A DNA stretch of 5,924 bases from Chitinophagaceae bacterium (GTDB lineage Bacteria > Bacteroidota > Bacteroidia > Chitinophagales > Chitinophagaceae): positions 1-5,924 of the forward strand of contig JAIEQT010000583.1 in the NCBI GenBank assembly GCA_019747455.1, written 5' to 3'. The notes under the pieces were generated by a model. That model was not told the DNA's origin. It saw only the letters and a list, made by a program, of their open reading frames with translations, and did no database searches. Below are positions 1-5,924 of this stretch, in pieces. Position 1 is the first letter of the stretch. Every line of letters begins with the position of its first letter. The position numbers and the translations under genes were made by a program.

Positions 1-805
1 CACCCTGTTTTAACGCTTCTGTAATAACTTCCCAACCATACTGAATAAGCTTTGCAGCATACCCGGCATCAATCCCTTTTTCTACCATTTTATCAAAACT
101 TAGAATAGATCCCGTTTGGAGTAACCCACATAAAATTGTTTGTTCACCCATTAAATCAGATTTCACTTCGGCAACAAAAGAAGACTTGAGCACGCCTGCT
201 CTATGTCCGCCCGTACCGGCACAATAGGCTTTTGCATAATCCCATCCTTTACCATCGGGATCGTTTTCGGGGTGTACAGCAATCAAGGTAGGAACACCAA
301 AGCCACGCTTATATTCTTCTCTTACTTCGGTACCCGGGCATTTTGGTGCTACCATAATAACCGTAATATCTTTTCTTATTTGCATACCTTCTTCTACAAT
401 ATTGAATCCATGTGAGTAAGAAAGTGTAGCACTTTTTTTCATCAAGGGCATTACTGCATTAATTACAGAAGTATGCTGTTTATCGGGCGTGAGATTAATA
501 ACCAGATCAGCTGCGGGGATCAACTCCTCATAGCTTCCAACCGTAAAACCATTATCAGTGGCATTTTTCCAGGATGCGCGTTTTTGTTCAATAGCATCTT
601 TACGTAATGCATAGGAAACATCAAGACCCGAATCGCGGAGATTCAATCCCTGGTTGAGGCCTTGTGCACCACATCCTACAATTACGAGCTTTTTCCCTTT
701 CAAAGCATTAACACCGTCTGCAAAAGCAGATTGATCCATGAATTCACATACCCCTAATTGGTTAAGTTGTTCTCTTAGCGGTAACGAGTTGAAATAATTT
801 GACAT
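1..805 (-). CDS. ilvC: Ketol-acid reductoisomerase, class II (5' part; gene runs off the left edge)
   Basis: Converts 2-acetolactate or 2-aceto-2-hydroxybutyrate to the 2,3-dihydroxy acid by Mg-dependent alkyl migration and NADPH reduction, the second common step of valine/isoleucine synthesis in the cytosol. I translated 268 residues from the ATG at 805; there is no stop before the edge. The product starts [14 protein letters not shown] and aligns almost without gaps to the N-terminal half of E. coli IlvC (491 aa), which marks the long class II form; roughly 220 residues should lie outside the window. Visible features are the Rossmann motif GCGAQG (44-49), the NADPH-phosphate residues R68, R76 and S78, and the active-site residues H132, K155, D217 and E221, all at E. 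coli numbering. It is the last visible gene of the ilv cluster, 121 nt after ilvN, with no Shine-Dalgarno sequence; short octamer repeats lie directly before its start. No frameshift is seen. Confidence 0.97.
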   Translation of the reverse strand, partial: MSNYFNSLPLREQLNQLGVCEFMDQSAFADGVNALKGKKLVIVGCGAQGLNQGLNLRDSGLDVSYALRKDAIEQKRASWKNATDNGFTVGSYEELIPAADLVINLTPDKQHTSVINAVMPLMKKSATLSYSHGFNIVEEGMQIRKDITVIMVAPKCPGTEVREEYKRGFGVPTLIAVHPENDPDGKGWDYAKAYCAGTGGHRAGVLKSSFVAEVKSDLMGEQTILCGLLQTGSILSFDKMVEKGIDAGYAAKLIQYGWEVITEALKQG

Positions 806-834
806 GTTAAGTTATTAAGTTACTAGGTTATTAA
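806..834 (-). repeat. Octamer tandem repeat abutting the ilvC start codon
   Basis: On the plus strand this reads as three successive 8-nt units, GTTATTAA (811-818), GTTACTAG (819-826) and GTTATTAA (827-834), after a partial unit GTTAA (806-810) that touches the ilvC ATG. On the coding strand the units are TTAATAAC, CTAGTAAC and TTAATAAC. The array makes up the last 29 nt of the ilvC 5' untranslated region. Its A/T-rich, unstructured nature could help ribosome access in an organism without Shine-Dalgarno signals, but that is inference. The array is short, and some of the similarity may come from low complexity. Confidence 0.6.
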
Positions 835-839
835 TTATT

Positions 840-920
840 GTCATTGGTCAGTAGTCAGTAGTAGGCAGTTGTGAAGTGAATCAATGACTACCCAATGACC
901 ATTGACTACTGACTAATGAC
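840..920. repeat. Heptamer repeats forming a long imperfect inverted repeat between ilvN and ilvC
   Basis: On the plus strand the left side has heptads GTCATTG (840-846), GTCAGTA (847-853) and GTCAGTA (854-860). The right side has the same family inverted: CAATGAC (882-888), CAATGAC (893-899), CATTGAC (900-906), TACTGAC (907-913) and TAATGAC (914-920). Arms 840-862 and 898-920 are complementary over 23 positions: 20 Watson-Crick pairs plus, in the ilv transcript, one G-U and two A-C mismatches. The loop is about 35 nt and partly made of decayed heptads. No U-tract follows the stem in the transcribed direction, so it is not a standard intrinsic terminator. It may be a processing or stability hairpin between ilvN and ilvC, or a dispersed genomic short-repeat element. 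Comparable heptamer repeats are known in cyanobacteria (STRR), but relatedness is not implied. Confidence 0.8.
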
Positions 921-926
921 CCGTAT

Positions 927-1514
927 TTACATAGTAAATACCTGATCATTTTGGTTTAAAAATTCATTTTCGATTAATTCTTCCGCAGGTTCATAGGCTT
1001 CAAATTCTTTTAGCTTTTCATGAAACCCATTACTGGCTTTAATAATAGCAACCCTAGCACTGCGAACGAATTCGATAAGGCCGAAGGGTGCTAGTACTTC
1101 AACCAGTTTATCCGTTTCTTCTCTGTGACCGGTAGTTTCAAAAATGGTATAGTCTTTACGAATCACTACCGCTCGTGCTCCGCACTCGCGTAATAATCTT
1201 TCCACTTTTAATTTCTCCGCAACTGCATCCGTGCTAATTTTATACAATGCCATCTCCTGCCAAATAATTTCATCATTGGTATTATAGTATGCTTTTAGTA
1301 CTTCTACCTGTCGCTCTATTTGTCTGCACAACTTTCTTACCACTTCCTCGGTTTCACTGATTACAATGGTAAACCGATGGATGCTTTCTGCTTCAGAAGG
1401 AGATACATTCAAACTCTCTATATTAATTTTTCTCCTGGAAAAAATAATAGCAATACGGTTCAACAGTCCTACCTGATTTTCGGTATACACAGTTATAGTA
1501 TATTCTGTTTTCAT
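927..1514 (-). CDS. ilvN: Acetohydroxyacid (acetolactate) synthase, small regulatory subunit
   Basis: Regulatory partner of the catalytic IlvB subunit; in this family it activates the enzyme and confers feedback inhibition by branched-chain amino acids, usually valine. The 195-aa product has an N-terminal ACT domain at about residues 4-76, with the ligand-loop pattern NQVGLLNR (13-20) and INIESL (30-35). N13, G16 and N31 match E. coli IlvH N11, G14 and N29, which lie at the valine site, so valine sensitivity is plausible (inference). A second domain typical of the small subunit spans about 85-160, with the EFVRSARVAI segment at 148-157. The protein is about 30 residues longer than E. coli IlvH (163 aa); the extra C-terminal tail (about 164-195) is rich in Glu and Asp. 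The ATG at 1514 lies 4 nt after the ilvB stop, so co-translation is likely. No Shine-Dalgarno sequence is seen. Confidence 0.95.
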   Translation of the reverse strand: MKTEYTITVYTENQVGLLNRIAIIFSRRKINIESLNVSPSEAESIHRFTIVISETEEVVRKLCRQIERQVEVLKAYYNTNDEIIWQEMALYKISTDAVAEKLKVERLLRECGARAVVIRKDYTIFETTGHREETDKLVEVLAPFGLIEFVRSARVAIIKASNGFHEKLKEFEAYEPAEELIENEFLNQNDQVFTM

Positions 1515-1518
1515 ATTT

Positions 1519-3267
1519 CTATTTTAATCTGATTTCGGCAACGCTGCATCCTTGTGGCACCATGGGAAAAACATTATTCTCTTTACCTACCATCACTTCT
1601 AACAGATAAGCCCCTTTGCTATTTAGCATTTGATTAACGGCATCTTTCAAATGCAATCGATTATCTACTGTTGCGCCGGCAATACCATATGCTTTGGCTA
1701 GTTGCACATAATCCGGACTCTGGATATCAACAAAAGAGTATCGCTTATCATGAAATAACTGTTGCCATTGGCGAACCATACCCAGGAAGCGATTATTTAA
1801 AATCAGGATCTTCACATCTACCTCCGCTTGCATAATAGTACCTAGCTCCTGAAGTGTCATTTGAAAACCACCATCACCTATTACCGCCACCACTGTTCTG
1901 TCTATAGCTCCAAACTTAGCTCCAATGGCAGCGGGTAACGCAAATCCCATAGTACCAAGCCCTCCTGAGGTAACATTACTTTTACTTTTATTAAATTTAG
2001 TATATCGAGAAGCTACCATTTGATGTTGGCCAACATCGGTTACCACTACTGCTTCTCCTCCGCTTATCTCATTCATCAAACGAATCACTTCACCCATGGT
2101 TAACTCATCCGTAGTTGGATTTAACTCATTATAAATAACTACTTCATTTTCTTCCTTCGTAAACGCAGCAAATTTTGCTAGCCAATCCGTATGTTTTTTT
2201 TCTGCAATAGCTTTTGTAAGCATAGGCAGTGTTTCTTTACAATCGCCCCACACCGGAACGGTTGATTTTACATTTTTATCAATTTCAGCCGGATCAATAT
2301 CTAAATGAATAATTTTTGCTTGCTTCGCATATTTATCTAATCTACCGGTTACTCGATCATCGAAACGCATACCCACAGCAATCAATACATCACACTCATT
2401 GGTTAACACATTAGGTCCATAGTTACCATGCATCCCCAACATGCCAACATTTAAAGGATGATCTGTTGGCAAGGCACTTAACCCGAGCAGCGTCCATGCA
2501 GCCGGTAAATTACCTTTCTCAATAAAGGCTTTAAATTCTTTTTCTGCTTTACCAAGGATTACACCCTGTCCGAATAAAACAAATGGCTTTTTGGCTTCAT
2601 TAATAAGTTTAGCTGCTTCGGCAATATATTCTTTCCGAACAATTGGCTTGGGGCGATATGAGCGTATATGCTCACATTTGGTATAGCCGGTATAATCAAA
2701 TTTTTGCAGTTGCGCATTTTTTGTAATGTCAATTAATACAGGACCGGGACGGCCGGTACGAGCTATAAAGAAAGCTTTTGCTAACACATGCGGAATTTCG
2801 ATCGCATCGGTAATCTGATAATTCCATTTAGTAACTGGCGTTGTAATATTGATCACATCCGTTTCCTGAAATGCATCTGTTCCTAATAAATGAGCGAATA
2901 CTTGTCCGGTTATACAAACTAAAGGCGTGCTATCAATTTGCGCATCTGCTAATCCGGTAACTAGATTGGTAGCCCCGGGTCCGCTCGTTGCAAATACTAC
3001 TCCCACTCTACCGCTGGTACGCGCGTATCCTTGTCCGGCATGTATACCGCCTTGCTCATGCCTTACCAGTATATGCTTTAACTTATCATGATAATCATAT
3101 AAGGCATCATAGATTGGCATAATAGCACCACCCGGATAACCGAAAATAGTATCTACACCTTCAGCAATCAATGCTTCCAACACTGCCTGACTACCGGTTA
3201 GGGTTTTTGTAGTTATGGCTACTTCTTTTATTTCTTTTTCAAGTGTTTCCATATTATTATATTTCAT
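1519..3267 (-). CDS. ilvB: Acetohydroxyacid (acetolactate) synthase, large catalytic subunit
   Basis: ThDP-, Mg- and FAD-dependent enzyme that condenses two pyruvates to 2-acetolactate, or pyruvate and 2-oxobutyrate to 2-aceto-2-hydroxybutyrate; the committed step of the pathway. The 582-aa product has the three-domain layout of the family. The N-terminal ThDP pyrimidine domain (about 22-190) carries [15 protein letters not shown] (42-56), the catalytic glutamate E71 in RHEQ, and GTDAFQE (129-135). A central FAD/DHS-like domain spans about 210-350. The C-terminal ThDP-binding domain carries GDGGFQM (464-470) and NN (491-492) of the GDG...NN cofactor motif. Two starts are possible: the ATG at 3267, overlapping ilvD by 11 nt, or the ATG at 3252 (METLEKE...), 4 nt after the ilvD stop and with A at -3. 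Conserved sequence begins only at about residue 23, so the family does not decide; the longer form is given. The stop is TAG at 1519-1521. Confidence 0.96.
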   Translation of the reverse strand: MKYNNMETLEKEIKEVAITTKTLTGSQAVLEALIAEGVDTIFGYPGGAIMPIYDALYDYHDKLKHILVRHEQGGIHAGQGYARTSGRVGVVFATSGPGATNLVTGLADAQIDSTPLVCITGQVFAHLLGTDAFQETDVINITTPVTKWNYQITDAIEIPHVLAKAFFIARTGRPGPVLIDITKNAQLQKFDYTGYTKCEHIRSYRPKPIVRKEYIAEAAKLINEAKKPFVLFGQGVILGKAEKEFKAFIEKGNLPAAWTLLGLSALPTDHPLNVGMLGMHGNYGPNVLTNECDVLIAVGMRFDDRVTGRLDKYAKQAKIIHLDIDPAEIDKNVKSTVPVWGDCKETLPMLTKAIAEKKHTDWLAKFAAFTKEENEVVIYNELNPTTDELTMGEVIRLMNEISGGEAVVVTDVGQHQMVASRYTKFNKSKSNVTSGGLGTMGFALPAAIGAKFGAIDRTVVAVIGDGGFQMTLQELGTIMQAEVDVKILILNNRFLGMVRQWQQLFHDKRYSFVDIQSPDYVQLAKAYGIAGATVDNRLHLKDAVNQMLNSKGAYLLEVMVGKENNVFPMVPQGCSVAEIRLK

Positions 3268-4936
3268 CTGTTACACAACCCTGTGATGCATCTTTTACCG
3301 ATTGTGCATATTTGAACAATAATCCTTTTGTGGCTTTGGGTGCAGGTTTTACCCAACGCGCTCGTCGGTTTGCAATTTCATCTTCCGCAACTTTTAATGT
3401 CATTTTTCTTTCAGCTACATTCAATTCTATCACGTCATCGTCTTCCACTAAACCAATCAATCCACCATTAACAGCTTCAGGTGTTATATGTCCAACTACA
3501 AATCCATGTGTTCCTCCACTAAATCTTCCATCAGTAATTAATGCTACATGCTTACCTAAACCGGCACCAATGATTGCCGAGGTAGGTTTCAGCATTTCGG
3601 GCATACCCGGGGCTCCCTTCGGACCTACATTTCTTATTACTACTACATTACCAGCTTTTATTCTTCCGGAGTTAATGCCCTCGATCAATTCTTTTTCTCC
3701 ATCAAATACGCGGGCAGGCCCTTCGAATAACTCTCCTTCTTTACCTGTAATTTTTGCTACACTACCACCCGTTGCTAAGTTTCCATAGAGTATTTGTAAG
3801 TGTCCGGTAGCTTTTAGCGGCTGTTCTAACGGTAAGATAATTTTTTGTTGATCGAAGTCTAAATCGGGTGCCGTTGCCACATTTTCTGCTATAGTTTTAC
3901 CGGTTACAGTAAGGCAATCGCCATGCAACAAACCTTTTGCCAATAAATATTTCATAACAGCAGGTACACCTCCGTACTGATGCAAATCTTGCATCAAATA
4001 TTTTCCACTGGGTTTAAAATCTGCCAGCATGGGAACACGATCACTAATAGCTTGAAAATCATCTTGCGTAAGATCTACATCTACACTTCTTGCCATAGCT
4101 ATTAGGTGTAATACCGCATTGGTACTTCCACCTAAAACCATGATTAAGGTGATAGCATTTTCAAAAGCTTTACGTGTCATAATATCACGCGGCTTTATAT
4201 CTTTCTCCATCAATAAGCGAATAGCTTTACCAGCGGCCTCACATTCTTCTTGCTTCTCTTTACTCAAAGCCGGGTTAGATGATGAATAAGGAAGACTCAT
4301 ACCTAATGCTTCAATAGCAGAAGCCATTGTATTCGCCGTGTACATACCACCACAGGCACCTGCACCCGGACAAGCGTGTTGAACAATTCCTTTGAAGTCT
4401 TCTTCGTTTAAGGTGCCCGCTATTTTTTGCCCCAGTGCTTCGAAGGCAGAAATAATATTTAAGTCTTGCCCTTTATAATGCCCCGGTGCAATCGTTCCAC
4501 CATATACCATAATAGCAGGCCTATTTAAGCGACCCATCGCAATTAAGGCACCCGGCATATTTTTATCGCATCCGGGTAGTGCAATAATTGAGTCGTAATA
4601 TTGCGCGCCACATACCGCTTCAATAGAATCTGCTATAACATCTCTACTCACTAACGAATACCGCATACCATCGGTACCATTGCTAATGCCATCACTCACA
4701 CCGATGGTATTAAAGATCAAGCCAACTAAATCATTTTCCCAAACACTTTTCTTCACAAGCTTGGCTAAATCATTCAAGTGCATATTGCAGGTGTTACCAT
4801 CATACCCCATACTTACTACACCTACTTGCGCCTTAGCTAAATCGGTTTCCGTTAATCCAATACCGTACAACATAGCTTGAGCGGCCGGTTGTGTAGGATC
4901 CTGTGTGATCGTTTTACTATATTTATTCAATTCCAT
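3257..4936 (-). CDS. ilvD: Dihydroxy-acid dehydratase (Fe-S enzyme)
   Basis: Dehydrates 2,3-dihydroxy-isovalerate and 2,3-dihydroxy-3-methylvalerate to the 2-oxo acids, the third common step of Val/Ile synthesis. The 559-aa product belongs to the IlvD/Edd family and matches the shorter form (about 560 aa) rather than the 616-aa E. coli enzyme. Cluster cysteines are visible as C50 (GNTCNMHL), C123 (PGCDKNMPG) and C195 ([12 protein letters not shown]). K125 in CDKNMPG is the lysine carbamylated in this family, and S473 in GRFSGGTHG is the proposed catalytic serine. Whether the cluster is [2Fe-2S] or [4Fe-4S] cannot be read from this. The frame is open upstream to an ATG at 5026, but those 30 codons overlap the 3' end of ilvE and do not resemble the family. 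The ATG at 4936, fused to the ilvE stop as TAATG, gives the expected N-terminus [10 protein letters not shown] and implies translational coupling. Confidence 0.97.
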   Translation of the reverse strand: MELNKYSKTITQDPTQPAAQAMLYGIGLTETDLAKAQVGVVSMGYDGNTCNMHLNDLAKLVKKSVWENDLVGLIFNTIGVSDGISNGTDGMRYSLVSRDVIADSIEAVCGAQYYDSIIALPGCDKNMPGALIAMGRLNRPAIMVYGGTIAPGHYKGQDLNIISAFEALGQKIAGTLNEEDFKGIVQHACPGAGACGGMYTANTMASAIEALGMSLPYSSSNPALSKEKQEECEAAGKAIRLLMEKDIKPRDIMTRKAFENAITLIMVLGGSTNAVLHLIAMARSVDVDLTQDDFQAISDRVPMLADFKPSGKYLMQDLHQYGGVPAVMKYLLAKGLLHGDCLTVTGKTIAENVATAPDLDFDQQKIILPLEQPLKATGHLQILYGNLATGGSVAKITGKEGELFEGPARVFDGEKELIEGINSGRIKAGNVVVIRNVGPKGAPGMPEMLKPTSAIIGAGLGKHVALITDGRFSGGTHGFVVGHITPEAVNGGLIGLVEDDDVIELNVAERKMTLKVAEDEIANRRARWVKPAPKATKGLLFKYAQSVKDASQGCVTDEI

Positions 4937-5832
4937 TAGGCAAGAGATTCTTTTTTTGCTACTTGTTTTTCTGTAACTCGATTTGTATATAACTGCTGAA
5001 TAATAGCTCCCTTTGAATTTTTCCAATCCAATGGAAACACAGTATCATCGATAGATTGCCAGCCGATTACTTCAGCAGCGGTTCCACAAAAGAAGGCACT
5101 ATCCGATTTCTTTAGATCTGCTATAGTGAATTGCCCTTCAATAACCGTAAAACCCTCTGCAGCGCATATTTCAAGTACAGTAGCACGTGTAATACCGGCT
5201 AAAATATTACCAGCTTGAGGTGTATAGAGTACCCCATCTTTTTCAAAAAACATATTAGCACCCGGACCCTCTGCAATATGATCATGCATATCTAATAGTA
5301 ATGCCTCATCATATCCTTTAGCTTTTGCTTCCTGACTGGCTAGAATAGAATTTACATAATGCCCTGCCGCTTTTGCATGTATCTTAAAAGCTTTAGGGTT
5401 AGGGCGTTGAAAAGAAGAAGTAACGATACGCAATAATTTATCACCTAAGAAGGGAGCCATTTCCCATGCCTCAATTACAATATGCGAAACGGTATTAGTT
5501 GCAAAAGTCATATTCGCAGGCGCATATACGACCGGTCGGATGTAGGCATCCTGGAAGTTATTTCTTGCTAATACTTCATAGGTTGCCTTAATCAGTTCAT
5601 CAACTTGCCAAGGATAAGGAAGATTTAGTGCTTCAGCTGACATGCGTAAACGTTCAAAGTGTTCAACCGCTTTAAAAATTTTTGTTTCTCCATTTTCTGT
5701 TTTGTACGAACGAATTCCTTCAAACACAGAATATCCGTAATGAAGGGATTGGCTATACAAATCCATGGTTGCTTCTGCAGCTTTTACATATTTACCATCT
5801 AAAAAAAGGATGGTGTTGTTGTTGTAATACAT
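4936..5832 (-). CDS. ilvE: Branched-chain amino acid aminotransferase (class IV, PLP)
   Basis: Transfers an amino group, usually from glutamate, to the 2-oxo acid precursors of valine, isoleucine and leucine, the last step of the pathway. The 298-aa length fits the E. coli IlvE-type (fold type IV) enzyme rather than the longer eukaryote-like form. Motifs include [13 protein letters not shown] (31-43), the PLP Schiff-base lysine K154 in [11 protein letters not shown] (E. coli AKAGGNY), EGPGANMFF (188-196) with the conserved glutamate E188, LAGITR (211-216) and CGTAAEV (249-255), which lies near the cofactor phosphate. It is the first structural gene of the operon. The ATG at 5832 is 17 nt downstream of the terminator U-tract and has no Shine-Dalgarno sequence, only an A/T-rich stretch. 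Its stop overlaps the ilvD start. A class IV relative such as D-amino acid aminotransferase or ADC lyase is unlikely given the motifs and the neighbours. Confidence 0.95.
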   Translation of the reverse strand: MYYNNNTILFLDGKYVKAAEATMDLYSQSLHYGYSVFEGIRSYKTENGETKIFKAVEHFERLRMSAEALNLPYPWQVDELIKATYEVLARNNFQDAYIRPVVYAPANMTFATNTVSHIVIEAWEMAPFLGDKLLRIVTSSFQRPNPKAFKIHAKAAGHYVNSILASQEAKAKGYDEALLLDMHDHIAEGPGANMFFEKDGVLYTPQAGNILAGITRATVLEICAAEGFTVIEGQFTIADLKKSDSAFFCGTAAEVIGWQSIDDTVFPLDWKNSKGAIIQQLYTNRVTEKQVAKKESLA

Positions 5833-5849
5833 AGTTCAAATTTCAAGTC

Positions 5850-5880
5850 AAAAAAAAACCCCGCGGGTGAGGCGGGGCTT
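5850..5880 (-). terminator. Intrinsic terminator upstream of ilvE (attenuator terminator)
   Basis: In the transcribed direction, AAGCCCCGC (5880-5872) pairs with GCGGGGUUU (5864-5856) as a 9-bp stem: six GC pairs at the loop end, one G-U and two A-U. The loop is CUCACCC (5871-5865), and the stem is followed by a run of U; the full T-run is nine residues (5858-5850). A strong GC hairpin plus U-tract in such AT-rich sequence is a textbook intrinsic terminator. It lies 17 nt upstream of the ilvE start and points into the operon, so it most likely controls read-through into ilvEDBN(C). On the plus strand the downstream sequence has no comparable T-run, so it should act in one direction. Confidence 0.93.
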
Positions 5881-5900
5881 GTATTTTAAAGTTTTAAAAG

Positions 5901-5924
5901 TTACAGTAAACCACCTCTATGCAA
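5901..5924 (-). CDS. Probable C-terminus of the ilv leader peptide (partial, cut by the window edge)
   Basis: In the transcribed direction the last visible codons in this frame read Leu-His-Arg-Gly-Gly-Leu-Leu-stop (TAA at 5903-5901). The codons AGA GGT GGT overlap the antiterminator strand, and the stop falls just after it, where a leader-peptide stop should lie for ribosome-controlled attenuation. The frame ends in two Leu codons, but the run of Ile/Val/Leu control codons expected of an ilv leader would be to the right of the window and is not seen. The other two frames fit less well: one stops at once (GCA TAG), and one reads CIEVVYCNF-stop with its Val codons inside the antiterminator strand, which would give the wrong regulatory response. 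Confidence 0.5.
   Translation of the reverse strand: MHRGGLL

Larger units (their letters stand above)
5850..5924 (-). promoter_or_regulatory. Transcription attenuator leader of the ilv operon (antiterminator plus terminator)
   Basis: The segment GAGGUGG (5917-5911) can pair over 7 nt, with one U-G wobble, with CCGCCUC (5875-5869). The latter covers four bases of the terminator's 5' arm and three of its loop, so the two structures exclude each other. The intervening stretch is AT-rich and carries an open frame that stops at 5901, only 8 nt past the antiterminator strand. A ribosome reaching that stop would cover GAGGUGG and let the terminator form; one stalled earlier on scarce-amino-acid codons would leave it free to block termination. 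This is the logic of classical amino acid attenuation. The control codons and the promoter lie beyond the right edge, so the mechanism is inferred. Confidence 0.75.

Noticed and set aside
203..415. Short plus-strand open frame inside ilvC; similar ones at 1320-1532 and 4680-4880
   Set aside because: All are antisense to strongly conserved coding sequence and show no family features; they are best explained as shadows.
840..920. Inverted repeat as the ends of a MITE or insertion sequence
   Set aside because: No target-site duplication is visible in the flanks, the spacer is only 35 nt, and the arms are built of tandem heptads rather than a unique terminal repeat.
840..926. Intrinsic terminator after ilvN
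   Set aside because: The hairpin is long and mismatched, not GC-rich, and no U-tract follows it in the transcribed direction.
3243..3788. 181-codon open frame on the plus strand
   Set aside because: It is antisense to the conserved 3' part of ilvD, with a Pro/Ser/Phe-rich composition typical of a shadow frame and no recognisable domain.
4937..5026. N-terminal extension of IlvD by 30 codons to an upstream ATG at 5026
   Set aside because: The extension lies wholly within the ilvE 3' coding region in another frame, is Ser/Lys/Tyr-rich without family resemblance, and the ATG at 4936 gives the usual IlvD N-terminus and length.
5833..5924. T-box or metabolite riboswitch in the leader
   Set aside because: No T-box sequence or known aptamer core is visible in the 92 nt present; the simple complementary strands plus a short frame fit ribosome-mediated attenuation better. 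Sequence beyond the edge could still change this.

Overview
The window carries one contiguous branched-chain amino acid (isoleucine/valine/leucine) biosynthesis operon, transcribed entirely on the minus strand. Reading from the right edge, the order is: the end of a regulatory leader, ilvE, ilvD, ilvB, ilvN, then the 5' half of ilvC, which runs off the left edge. The organism looks like a member of the Bacteroidota, perhaps near Chitinophagaceae/Sphingobacteriia. The reasons are an AT-rich composition (about 40% G+C by eye), no Shine-Dalgarno sequences before the starts, an A/T-rich start context, and the ilvE-D-B-N-C order. The genus cannot be fixed from sequence reading alone.

Layout. 5833-5924 is the leader: a strong intrinsic terminator (5850-5880) lies just before ilvE. 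Upstream of it, a 7-nt segment (5911-5917) can pair with the terminator's 5' arm and loop, and an open frame ending at 5901 looks like the tail of a leader peptide. This is the architecture of ribosome-mediated transcription attenuation. ilvE (4936-5832) and ilvD (3257-4936) are joined by a TAATG stop/start overlap. ilvD and ilvB (1519-3267) overlap by 11 nt or are 4 nt apart, depending on the ilvB start. ilvB and ilvN (927-1514) are 4 nt apart. Between ilvN and ilvC there is a 121-nt gap (806-926), the only sizeable spacer inside the cluster. It is filled by two short-period repeats: octamers abutting the ilvC start, and heptamers arranged as a long imperfect inverted repeat.

How the genes work together. 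IlvB (catalytic) and IlvN (regulatory) form acetohydroxyacid synthase, which makes acetolactate or acetohydroxybutyrate. IlvC isomerises and reduces these, IlvD dehydrates the dihydroxy acids to 2-oxo acids, and IlvE transaminates them to valine, isoleucine and leucine. All five reading frames appear intact with recognisable catalytic residues. The metabolic genes are ordinary. The features worth a second look are the attenuator leader and the repeat-filled spacer before ilvC. I see no sign of a defence system, mobile element, CRISPR array or RNA gene.
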